From Candidatus Melainabacteria bacterium (GTDB lineage: Bacteria > Cyanobacteriota > Vampirovibrionia > Vampirovibrionales > JAJTHC01), in the NCBI GenBank assembly GCA_026389055.1, contig JAPLIO010000199.1:1-12270 (forward strand): 12,270 bases of DNA. Direction: 5' to 3'. Numbering within the stretch: position 1 is the first letter of the stretch; every line of letters begins with the position of its first letter. The notes beneath the pieces were generated by a model that saw only the letters and a program-made list of their open reading frames with translations, ran no database searches and was not told the DNA's origin. Shown here one piece after another: positions 1 through 6,270 of the stretch. The position numbers and the translations under genes are program-made.

Positions 1-138
1 AGGTTACGGAAAAAGTCTCAGTGGGATGGGATAATGAGGCACGAGCAACGCAATAAGGGCGTTTACACCTAGTAAATAACCGAAATGAGTAGCACAGTAA
101 CAAAATTAGCACGCCCAATGGGGCTTTTTCCGTAACCT
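1..138. repeat. Imperfect inverted repeat, MITE-like or large hairpin
   Basis: Bases 1-15 (AGGTTACGGAAAAAG) are the exact reverse complement of 124-138. The match continues inward less perfectly: about 16-34 pairs with 105-123 with several mismatches and one inserted base. The result is two arms of roughly 35 bases around a core of about 70 bases. The core carries no open frame of note. The size and terminal inverted repeats resemble a miniature inverted-repeat element, but a contig broken at a repeated sequence would look the same. The left flank lies outside the window, so no target-site duplication can be tested. The 3' arm also contains GCCCAATGGGGC followed by five T (113-129), a small terminator-like hairpin. 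Confidence 0.55.
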
Positions 139-392
139 CATTTAAATAATTAGCCCTTACCATATAGTGGCTCAACATTATTTGGAATAGCTATAACTAG
201 CTTTCAGGTTAAAATCAACTGCTTTTTAGTGGGGTCTTATCTGCCCTATTTTTCAGAAAAATAGTGTGAAATTGCCTAGCACCAATTTTTATTTTTGATG
301 TTTTCAATACCATTGAGCATAGAATCAATCTTCTTAACTCGGGTGGTTCTGTTGATTTATATCTTGAGGATATTCGAGAGCTTTTAACTGTT
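139..392. other. Non-coding or decayed stretch before the first open frame
   Basis: Bases 139-269 are AT-rich with stops in all forward frames. They contain a perfect 8-bp hairpin with a 3-base loop (246-253 with 257-264) that has no T-run after it, so it is not an obvious terminator. From 270 the frame of the following gene is open without a stop, and its translation looks protein-like (it includes LEDIRELLTVLDVY), but no ATG or GTG start exists in it. I see no convincing promoter or ribosome binding site here. Confidence 0.4.
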
Positions 393-764
393 TTGGATGT
401 TTATCATGATCCATATCTGACAAAAGGCTATACAGGTGGCAGAGATTACAAAGAAGCGTTTCGGTTAGCCAAAGCTCATTTATTTTTGCATCTTCTTATT
501 CCTTATAGCGATGAGTTAGAAGAAACCCCTAACATAAAGGATGGGCATTTAAAAGCCGCCAAAAAAGTAATGGAGGACATACCTCTACTATTGGCTGAAG
601 GAACGCAATATGAAGAATCATCCATTGTTAATGAATTGCGGGCTAAAATTGATTCTCTTAAAACTTACATTGGATTGTGTAAAAACCCTTGGGTGAAAGC
701 TTTTAGAGAGGTATTTCTAGGCGAATCAGAAGAAATGCCTTCACTGAATATCCCCAATTTATAA
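393..764 (+). CDS. Hypothetical protein, start uncertain, possibly 5'-truncated
   Basis: I do not recognise this protein. The only standard start codon in frame is TTG at 393, giving 123 residues. The frame is open back to 270 after a TGA at 267-269, and the extra 41 residues read as plausible coding sequence. The real N-terminus may therefore have been lost by deletion or frameshift, or a rare start may be used. The product is soluble and mostly helical, rich in Leu, Glu and Lys, with no signal peptide or membrane segment; it contains DPYLTKGYTGGRDYKEAF near the start and KNPWVKAFREVF near the end. Base composition is more AT-rich than mtnA just downstream. The gene ends about 14 bases before the mtnA promoter, so it is not in an obvious operon. 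It could be a remnant of a transferred gene. Confidence 0.45.
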   Translation: MDVYHDPYLTKGYTGGRDYKEAFRLAKAHLFLHLLIPYSDELEETPNIKDGHLKAAKKVMEDIPLLLAEGTQYEESSIVNELRAKIDSLKTYIGLCKNPWVKAFREVFLGESEEMPSLNIPNL

Positions 765-777
765 GCCCAATGGGGTG

Positions 778-786
778 TGGTATAAT
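778..786 (+). promoter_or_regulatory. Extended -10 promoter for mtnA
   Basis: TGGTATAAT is a perfect sigma-70 extended -10 (TGnTATAAT). No good -35 box is visible at 17 bases upstream (758-763 reads TTTATA), as is common with extended -10 promoters. Transcription would begin near 793 and give a leader of about 58 bases before ATG 851. A TTG start at 800 would lie almost at the transcription start, which argues against it. Confidence 0.6.
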
Positions 787-850
787 GGGCGGTGCATGAT
801 TGCTTCTTCCTCCTCTCTCTCTTCCCTACTTGATAGAATGCCCTTTTACC

Positions 851-1924
851 ATGATAACCACACCACCGAAACAAACCCAACTAACCGTACTAGCCCTGCA
901 CCCTACCCATGCTGAACTGCTAGACCAAACCGCCCTACCCGCCACCGTGCAGTATGTAACCATCCGCACCCCCCAAGCCATGGCAGATGCCATTCAAACC
1001 ATGATTGTTCGGGGGGCTCCCGCTATCGGCATTGCTGGGGCTTTTGGCATTGTGCTTTCCGTCAGAATCGCCTTAAAATCAACCGATTCCGTTGAAGCCT
1101 TCCATCAACACGTACTGGCAGATGCCCAAGTGCTAAGGCAATCTCGTCCAACCGCCGTCAACTTAATGTGGGCATGCGATAGAATGTTGGCTCTTCTAGC
1201 CACGTTAATTGCTTCACAAACCCCGTTGACGGAAATAGTGGCAACGCTTGCCACCGAAGCTTTAGCCATCCATGAAGAAGATTTACAAGCCAATTATGCG
1301 ATGGGTCGGTTTGGGGCGGTTTTAATGCCTGAAAACGCCAGAATTCACACCCACTGTAATGCAGGGGCTTTAGCTACAGCAGGGCATGGCACGGCTTTAG
1401 GCGTGGTGCGGGAAGCGTTCGCCCAAGGCAAGTGTTCAATGGTTTATGCGGATGAAACTCGGCCTCGGTTGCAGGGTGGAAAACTAACCACTTGGGAGCT
1501 GGTGCAGGCGGGTATTCCTGTAACCTTGGTGTGCGATGGTATGAGCGGGCATATGATGCAAAAAGGCATGGTGGATGCCGTGATTGTGGGGGCAGACCGT
1601 ATTGCTAGCAATGGCGATGCAGCCAATAAAATTGGTACTTACAACTTGGCGTTGGCAGCCAAAGCCCATGGGGTGCCGTTTTATGTGGCGGCTCCTAGTT
1701 CGACGTTTGATTTAAGTTTAGCTTCAGGGGGGGGGATCCCCATTGAAGAACGGGAAGCTGAAGAAGTGCTAGGCGTAGATGGGGTAAGGTATGCCCCCGA
1801 GGGCGTGAAAGTTTACAACCCTGGGTTTGATGTTACGCCTGCTAGCTGTATTACCGCCATTATTACTGAACGGGGTGTGGTTTTCCCACCATTTTCAGCG
1901 AATTTAAAGGCGTTGTTGGTGTAG
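851..1924 (+). CDS. mtnA: S-methyl-5-thioribose-1-phosphate isomerase MtnA
   Basis: The enzyme converts 5-methylthioribose-1-phosphate to 5-methylthioribulose-1-phosphate in the cytoplasmic methionine salvage pathway. The protein has 357 residues from ATG 851, a normal length for the family. Motifs in order: RGAPAIG at 54-60, SRPTAVNL at 98-105, THCNAGALAT at 167-176 with the catalytic Cys169, ETRPRLQG at 202-209, GADRIASNGDAANK at 247-260 with the catalytic Asp249, and NPGFDVTP at 323-330. Cys169 and Asp249 correspond to the Cys160/Asp240 pair described for the Bacillus enzyme. I chose ATG 851 because TAGAATG lies exactly 10 bases upstream, matching the ribosome binding sites of other genes here; a TTG at 800 would add a proline-rich tail without a ribosome site. 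No other methionine salvage gene lies in the window. Related isomerases acting on ribose-1,5-bisphosphate share the fold, but the overall match is to MtnA. Confidence 0.93.
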   Translation: MITTPPKQTQLTVLALHPTHAELLDQTALPATVQYVTIRTPQAMADAIQTMIVRGAPAIGIAGAFGIVLSVRIALKSTDSVEAFHQHVLADAQVLRQSRPTAVNLMWACDRMLALLATLIASQTPLTEIVATLATEALAIHEEDLQANYAMGRFGAVLMPENARIHTHCNAGALATAGHGTALGVVREAFAQGKCSMVYADETRPRLQGGKLTTWELVQAGIPVTLVCDGMSGHMMQKGMVDAVIVGADRIASNGDAANKIGTYNLALAAKAHGVPFYVAAPSSTFDLSLASGGGIPIEEREAEEVLGVDGVRYAPEGVKVYNPGFDVTPASCITAIITERGVVFPPFSANLKALLV

Positions 1925-1954
1925 ATAATAGCCTCTTTGATGAACCACAACGAC

Positions 1955-1968
1955 AAGCCTAATGGCTT
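1955..1968. terminator. Small hairpin after mtnA, weak terminator candidate
   Basis: AAGCC (1955-1959) pairs with GGCTT (1964-1968) around a TAAT loop, 31 bases after the mtnA stop. No clear T-run follows on either strand, so termination here is only a possibility. Confidence 0.25.
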
Positions 1969-1983
1969 AGAGTATTCTAGGTT

Positions 1984-2011
1984 TTGTCCCAACCTGAATC
2001 GTTAACATAAT
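1984..2011 (+). promoter_or_regulatory. Possible promoter for purE
   Basis: TTGTCC (1984-1989) and CATAAT (2006-2011) are separated by 16 bases. Transcription from this pair would start near 2018, only about 9 bases before ATG 2027, and would exclude the TAGGAAA ribosome site at 2011-2017. Either the message has a very short leader or the true promoter lies further upstream. Confidence 0.3.
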
Positions 2012-2026
2012 AGGAAATTCTCTCTA

Positions 2027-2545
2027 ATGATAGTTGCAGAACATAATCAACACGCCCAACCTGAACCCTTTGTTTCCGTTGTAATGGGTAGCCAAAGCGA
2101 TTGGAAGACCATGCAACACGCCAAAGAAATACTCACCCAATTTGGCGTCGCCCATGAATGTCTGATTGTTTCCGCCCACCGCACCCCTGATTGGCTTTCG
2201 CATTTTTCCCAAGAAGCCGAGGCCAGAGGCGTGAATGTTATTATCGCTGGGGCTGGTGGGGCTGCCCACTTGCCTGGTATGGTAGCGGCTCAAACCATCA
2301 TTCCTGTGCTGGGTGTACCCATTCAATCCGCCGCCCTCAATGGGATGGATTCTCTGCTATCCATCGTGCAAATGCCCGCGGGCATTCCTGTTGGTACGCT
2401 AGCCATAGGGGATGCTGGGGCGAAAAATGCCGCTCTGTTGGCGATTGCCATTTTAGGCATCAGCCACCCAACGCTTCGGCAAAAACTGCAAGCCTTCCGT
2501 GAAGAACAAACTGATAAAGTGTTGCAAACAACGCTTGCTACCTAA
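2027..2545 (+). CDS. purE: N5-carboxyaminoimidazole ribonucleotide mutase PurE (class I)
   Basis: PurE rearranges N5-CAIR to CAIR in cytoplasmic de novo purine synthesis and receives its substrate from PurK. The protein has 172 residues, normal for a bacterial class I enzyme. Landmarks are VVMGSQSDW at 18-26, VSAHRTP at 48-54 with the active-site His51, AGAGGAAHLPGM at 74-85, and MDSLLSIVQMPAGIPV at 107-122. The presence of purK immediately downstream supports the class I mutase role rather than the direct AIR carboxylase role of class II enzymes. TAGGAAA at 2011-2017 is 9 bases before ATG 2027 and supports this start. The gap to purK is 61 bases and holds a hairpin and a promoter-like box, so the two genes may be regulated separately as well as together. 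Confidence 0.96.
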   Translation: MIVAEHNQHAQPEPFVSVVMGSQSDWKTMQHAKEILTQFGVAHECLIVSAHRTPDWLSHFSQEAEARGVNVIIAGAGGAAHLPGMVAAQTIIPVLGVPIQSAALNGMDSLLSIVQMPAGIPVGTLAIGDAGAKNAALLAIAILGISHPTLRQKLQAFREEQTDKVLQTTLAT

Positions 2546-2564
2546 GTTTGTTTAACGCTATAAT
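2535..2564 (+). promoter_or_regulatory. Promoter candidate for purK
   Basis: TTGCTA (2535-2540) and a perfect TATAAT (2559-2564) are 18 bases apart. The -35 box lies in the last codons of purE. Transcription would begin near 2571, inside the hairpin that follows, so a message from this promoter would lack the hairpin's outer left arm while read-through from purE would contain it. A second TATAAT at 2583-2588 has no matching -35 box. Confidence 0.45.
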
Positions 2565-2602
2565 GGGGTTTTCCTATTCTTCTATAATAGAAACCCCTTT
2601 TT
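2565..2602 (+). terminator. purE-purK intergenic hairpin with T-run
   Basis: GGGGTTT (2565-2571) pairs with AAACCCC (2591-2597), and an inner CTATT (2574-2578) pairs with AATAG (2586-2590), separated by a two-base bulge, with a 7-base loop. Five T follow (2598-2602). This is a plausible intrinsic terminator for transcripts coming from purE. Its right arm also includes TAGAAA (2588-2593), the likely ribosome binding site of purK, so the same structure could hide that site in read-through messages. Confidence 0.55.
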
Positions 2603-2606
2603 GTCC

Positions 2607-3809
2607 ATGTCTATCATGTCTCCAATAAGCTTACCATTGATGCCCCAACAAGCCACGTTGGGCATTTTAGGAGGGGGGCAGTTGGGTAGATTTTTCCTAA
2701 TGGCTGCTAAAGATTTGGGGTACCGTACCGTTGTTTGGGCACCAGATTTTGAATCGCCCGCGTTTGGCTTGGCAGATGAAGTGATTCAGGCTCCGTTTGA
2801 TAATGCCAAGGCGTTTCAACGGTTTACCAGCTTGGCAGAGGGTGTTTCTTATGAATTTGAAAACTTGCCCGTGGAAACCCTAGAAGCGATGGAAGCTTTG
2901 GGGAAAGTGGTTTCGCCTTCCTCCCATGTGTTAAAAATTTGCCAGCATCGTATTTTGGAACGCCAGTGTTTACAGGGGTTTAACATCCCTATTTCTCCGT
3001 TTAAGCCTGTTAATACCTTGGCGGAATTAACCCAAGGCTTTGAAGCGTTGGGCAATCAGCCGTGTATCATCAAAACCGCCACGCTCGGTTATGATGGCAA
3101 AGGGCAAGGTCGTATTACCACCGTGGCGGATTGTGGGTCGGTTTTTGCCAGTTTAGGCGGGGAAGCCAATGCCCCTTATTTGCTAGAACTAGTTGTGCCG
3201 TTTGTGCGAGAAGTTTCGTTGATTATTGCACGGTCTGCCCAAGGGGGCGTGGTAACGTATCCGCTGATTGAAAATAGGCATCATCGGCATGTGTTGGATT
3301 TAAGCTTATGCCCTGCCCCGCAACTATCGCCCAAAACGGAAGCTCAAGCCTTGGCAATAGCGGAAACCTTGGCAACTGGGCTGGGGTTAGTTGGGGTGTT
3401 GTGTGTTGAATGCTTTGAATTGGCGGATGGATCGTTACTAGTCAATGAGCTGGCTCCACGCCCGCATAATTCGGGGCATTTAACCATGGAAGCTTGTGTT
3501 ACCAGCCAGTATGAACAACAAGTTCGGGCGTTATGTGGGTTTGCTTTGGGTAGTACGGCGTTGAAAGTACCAGCGGTTGGGTTGCAAAATTTGATGGGTC
3601 AACTTTGGGCTTCTTCGGGGGCGGAACCTGATTGGGGACGTTTGTTGCATCAGTTTCCTGAGGTAAAGTTGCATTTATATGGGAAAGAATCTGCCAAGCC
3701 AGGGCGGAAGATGGGGCATTTGGTGCTGACGGGAGCGGACTATCGCACCATTGAAAGTACGTTAGCTTCAGCGAAACAGAGCATTGGCCCACTGAAAGAT
3801 TTTGAGTAG
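2607..3809 (+). CDS. purK: 5-(carboxyamino)imidazole ribonucleotide synthase PurK
   Basis: PurK uses ATP and bicarbonate to carboxylate AIR to N5-CAIR, the substrate of PurE. It is a cytoplasmic ATP-grasp enzyme, about 400 residues here, slightly longer than many family members. Landmarks are GILGGGQLGR at 19-28 in the N-terminal domain, IKTATLGYDGKGQ at 155-167 (ATP-grasp loop), VNELAPRPHNSGH at 279-291 (metal and nucleotide site), and HLYGKESAKPGRKMGH at 356-371 in the C-terminal domain. ATG 2607 is preferred: TAGAAA lies 12-13 bases upstream. A TTG at 2601 is in the hairpin's T-run, and ATGs at 2616 and 2640 are also possible because the first dozen residues are not conserved. The gene converges on the next one, with 17 bases between their stops. 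Confidence 0.95.
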   Translation: MSIMSPISLPLMPQQATLGILGGGQLGRFFLMAAKDLGYRTVVWAPDFESPAFGLADEVIQAPFDNAKAFQRFTSLAEGVSYEFENLPVETLEAMEALGKVVSPSSHVLKICQHRILERQCLQGFNIPISPFKPVNTLAELTQGFEALGNQPCIIKTATLGYDGKGQGRITTVADCGSVFASLGGEANAPYLLELVVPFVREVSLIIARSAQGGVVTYPLIENRHHRHVLDLSLCPAPQLSPKTEAQALAIAETLATGLGLVGVLCVECFELADGSLLVNELAPRPHNSGHLTMEACVTSQYEQQVRALCGFALGSTALKVPAVGLQNLMGQLWASSGAEPDWGRLLHQFPEVKLHLYGKESAKPGRKMGHLVLTGADYRTIESTLASAKQSIGPLKDFE

Positions 3810-3826
3810 CTATCAGTTTCTCTATT

Positions 3827-4522
3827 CTAAGCAATGAAATCTTGTAGCTTTTTTTTGAATGTCTGATTTTCTTGCTTAGCGTGTGTTTGACGATCTTTTT
3901 CCAGTAGCGTAGCCACACCAGCAGTTAAGGTAGCCACACTGGCAGTTAGTAGTAAAATCGGCAATACTCGTTTTTCATCAGGCAACTTTCTTGCGGCGAA
4001 AATGCCTAGAAAAGAAGCAAAAGCCCCCATAACCAGCGGAGGGGCAATGACATTATTCACCCACTGCATTTGCTCTGTTTGTTGTTGAGGCTCAAAAGCT
4101 TGCAATTCTTGCTGGCTTAAAGGGGTATTTGGCGGGCGGTTTTTCGTCTCATTCTTCAAGTTATCCAACGCTTGTTTGAAGGTCTCATTGGCTTCTTTTG
4201 CCTCAGATTGTCTCATTTTTTCCATAAGAACCTCCAATCCAAACCCTGCCCCAAAAATAGCCAGCAATATCCCTAGGTTAGGAATCAGCGAACTGATGCT
4301 TAATGTAACCCCTCCTGCAACGGCTGGTATCAACGACCAAGGGTTAAATTTCTCGTTTTTCAAATAAGGCTTAAACGCTTTAGGCAATGTCGTTATCGCC
4401 TTGGGTGGTTCCTCTGTTTTTTCGTTATCCGTTAATTCAGCAGGGTCTTGCTCCTTTTGAAGGGATTTTCGAGGGGTACCAACACTTGGGTAGGTTGGGG
4501 TTCTATTGATTGATAATGACAT
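3827..4522 (-). CDS. Uncharacterised membrane protein with internal duplication
   Basis: I do not recognise a family. The 231-residue protein has a polar, Pro- and Glu-rich N-terminus (1-60) with no signal peptide, then two related halves. Half one spans about 62-122: a long hydrophobic region (about 62-97, probably two membrane passes) followed by a charged helix. Half two spans about 154-230: two hydrophobic segments (about 155-177 and 186-207) followed by a charged helix. The charged helices align without gaps: 99-122 and 206-229 share 12 of 24 residues, including the pattern L-x-EK-x-RQ-x-x-AK-x-x-N-x-TFK-x-x-L. Between the halves lies a Gln- and Pro-rich linker (about 123-153). The likely topology is four passes with both charged helices on the same side. 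The gene converges with purK and diverges from the M16 pair. Its ribosome site is weak. Coding is supported by the internal repeat, which would not persist in a chance frame. Confidence 0.7.
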   Translation of the reverse strand: MSLSINRTPTYPSVGTPRKSLQKEQDPAELTDNEKTEEPPKAITTLPKAFKPYLKNEKFNPWSLIPAVAGGVTLSISSLIPNLGILLAIFGAGFGLEVLMEKMRQSEAKEANETFKQALDNLKNETKNRPPNTPLSQQELQAFEPQQQTEQMQWVNNVIAPPLVMGAFASFLGIFAARKLPDEKRVLPILLLTASVATLTAGVATLLEKDRQTHAKQENQTFKKKLQDFIA

Positions 4523-4558
4523 CGTTAATTACTAACCTAGCTAGGGAATTGATAAAGG

Positions 4559-4591
4559 GTTACCGTTGGATAAACGGTGTAACATTTTTTT
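4559..4591 (+). terminator. Hairpin with T-run in a divergent intergenic region
   Basis: GTTAC (4559-4563) pairs with GTAAC (4579-4583), and CGTT (4564-4567) with AACG (4573-4576), leaving GT unpaired. A run of seven T follows at 4585-4591. In the plus direction this resembles an intrinsic terminator, though no plus-strand gene lies directly upstream; it might block antisense transcription. On the minus strand it sits in the likely leader of the membrane protein gene and could instead be an operator. Confidence 0.35.
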
Positions 4592-4658
4592 AATGCTATT
4601 TCACCGTCAGAAAAAATCAGCCTCACACTCGCCTGCTCAAACTCCTACAGACTAAGGG

Positions 4659-4688
4659 TTGCACGAAAGCGTTAAAACACCGTACAAT
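4659..4688 (+). promoter_or_regulatory. Promoter for the M16 peptidase pair
   Basis: TTGCAC (4659-4664) and TACAAT (4683-4688) are 18 bases apart, a good sigma-70 match. Transcription should start near 4695. An upstream in-frame ATG at 4687 overlaps the -10 box and would not be in the message, which fixes the first M16 start at 4750. Confidence 0.65.
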
Positions 4689-4749
4689 GGAAGTATGCTT
4701 GTTTGTTATTCGTATCTTATACCTTTTGTCGTTAGAAAGAAATACCTCC

Positions 4750-6183
4750 ATGATGATGGCTACCAATCAATCCACCTTCCAATTGCCGTTCTTGAAAGAA
4801 CCCGGTATTCAACTTACCTTTGAAAACGGACACACCTTCGTTTTCGTCCCCAGAAAAGGGCAAGTGTTTAATGTTTCTACTTGGGTGAAAACAGGTAGCA
4901 TGAACGAAGATTCGCTCAACAACGGCGTTAGTCACTTTTTAGAACACCTGATGTTTAAAGGCACCACCCGCTGCAAACCAGGTGAATTTGATAAAGCCAT
5001 GGAAAACATGGGAGCCATTATCAACGCTGCGACATGGAAAGACTATACCTTCTACTATGTAACAGGCCCGAATACGGATTACGGCGAATTTGATACCGCC
5101 TTAGATTTGCACGCCGATATGTTGTTGCATTCCACCTTGCCCGAAGAAGAAATTGGCGAACCGTACGACCCTGCCAAAGGCGAAGAGCCTCCAGTAAAGC
5201 GGGAACGTGGCGTGGTTATTGAAGAAATTGGCATGTGCGAAGATCGCCCTTGGAATAAAATTTATAACGCCGTTAACGCCTTAATGTACCCCGAAGGACA
5301 CCCTTATCGCAGAGATGTAATAGGCACCAGAACCATTGTTGGCACGATTCCTCGGGAACAGATTGAAGCTTACTATCGCCGTTGGTATAGCCCTGAAAAT
5401 ATGACGACCATTGTGGTGGGTGATTTTGACCACGCCACCTTAGTGGAAAAAGTGAAAAAAGCCTTCAACTTTGAAAGCCGTACGGATGCTGCACCAGCTT
5501 TAGCTAGATACACCGAACCCACCCCAGCCGAAAAATTCAAAGGGCAGTTTATTACCGCCCTAGATGCCCCTCGGTATGAAACCATTGTAAGCGATGTAAC
5601 GACCCAATTCTTTTCTATGGCGTTTGCTGGCCCTACGGCGGATGACCAAGCGGCTACAGTGGGGCTTCATATTGCCAGCACCATTTTGGGCGAAAGTCTT
5701 TCCAGTCGTTTCAATCAAAACTTGGTGGAAAAGCAGTCGCCAGCTGGGTTTAATATGCTAGGTACAGGGCAGTATGAATTCAAATTGGGTAATGTTTTCT
5801 TTATTCAAGGCAACTTTAATTCTACCGATGTGCCTGCTGCCTTAGAAGAAGTAAAAGCCGAACTAACCGCCTTCTTAAGTGATAAACCCATCACGCAAGA
5901 AGAGTTTGACCGTACCATCAAAAAAGCGAAAGTAGATTTTGCCTCAGGCATTGAAACCACCAGTGGCATTGCGGATGTATTGGGCGAAAGCTTAACGGTT
6001 AACGGCACGGTAGAAGCCTTTACAGGCTATTTAACCGTATTGAATGCCTTAACGTTAGAAGGGGTTCAAGCGGTTGCTAAAAAATATTTGCAACCTGAAT
6101 TGGCGTTTACTGCTGTGTTAGCTTCCGCTACGGTACTAAAAGGAAAACCAGCCACCGTTACACCTACTTTAGTTGCCGTTTAA
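4750..6183 (+). CDS. M16 family zinc metallopeptidase, catalytic subunit
   Basis: This is a 477-residue insulinase/processing-peptidase family (M16) protein with N- and C-terminal M16 domains. The inverted zinc motif HFLEH is at 62-66 (His62, Glu65, His66), and the distal ligand is Glu159 in ERGVVIEE (152-159). The usual 76-residue spacing between His66 and the distal Glu is 92 here, explained by an acidic and Pro-rich insertion at about 136-150. In the C-terminal domain the position of the family's Arg/Tyr pair reads Val326 and Phe334, so this subunit lacks those residues. Its partner 87 bases downstream has them. TAGAAAG (4733-4739) lies 10 bases before ATG 4750. No signal peptide is seen from this start, so the enzyme is probably cytoplasmic. 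Substrates are unknown; M16 proteases of this class usually degrade or trim short peptides held in a closed chamber. Confidence 0.92.
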   Translation: MMMATNQSTFQLPFLKEPGIQLTFENGHTFVFVPRKGQVFNVSTWVKTGSMNEDSLNNGVSHFLEHLMFKGTTRCKPGEFDKAMENMGAIINAATWKDYTFYYVTGPNTDYGEFDTALDLHADMLLHSTLPEEEIGEPYDPAKGEEPPVKRERGVVIEEIGMCEDRPWNKIYNAVNALMYPEGHPYRRDVIGTRTIVGTIPREQIEAYYRRWYSPENMTTIVVGDFDHATLVEKVKKAFNFESRTDAAPALARYTEPTPAEKFKGQFITALDAPRYETIVSDVTTQFFSMAFAGPTADDQAATVGLHIASTILGESLSSRFNQNLVEKQSPAGFNMLGTGQYEFKLGNVFFIQGNFNSTDVPAALEEVKAELTAFLSDKPITQEEFDRTIKKAKVDFASGIETTSGIADVLGESLTVNGTVEAFTGYLTVLNALTLEGVQAVAKKYLQPELAFTAVLASATVLKGKPATVTPTLVAV

Positions 6184-6198
6184 TAGAAAATTTCTCCT

Positions 6199-6225
6199 TG
6201 TAGGGGAGGGTTTCAAACCCTCCCG
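6199..6225. repeat. GTAGGGG-family palindrome between the M16 genes
   Basis: GGGAGGGTTT (6204-6213) and AAACCCTCCC (6215-6224) are perfectly complementary around one central C. The unit begins TTGTAGGGG and ends CCCG, like other intergenic palindromes in this window. It lies 20 bases after the first M16 stop. It may damp read-through or protect the upstream message end, but no strong T-run follows. Confidence 0.75.
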
Positions 6226-6270
6226 TTTCAAGAATAATAAACCTGTCGTATTAGAAAGATGATGAACCCT

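Noticed and set aside
246..264. Perfect 8-bp hairpin with a 3-base loop
   Set aside because: It is made almost wholly of A-T pairs with no T-run after it and no gene ending nearby, so I do not call it a terminator.
800..850. TTG-initiated extension of MtnA
   Set aside because: It starts next to the predicted transcription start, lacks a ribosome site and adds residues absent from the family. ATG 851 has a site at the right distance.
3499..3918. Minus-strand frame of 139 codons across the purK 3' end
   Set aside because: It overlaps conserved purK sequence and the 3' end of the membrane protein gene in another frame, and it has no recognisable features.
4687..4749. An upstream in-frame ATG giving the first M16 protein a hydrophobic N-terminal tail resembling a signal anchor
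   Set aside because: The ATG overlaps the TACAAT -10 box of a good promoter, so it would not be transcribed. The TAGAAAG site supports the start at 4750.
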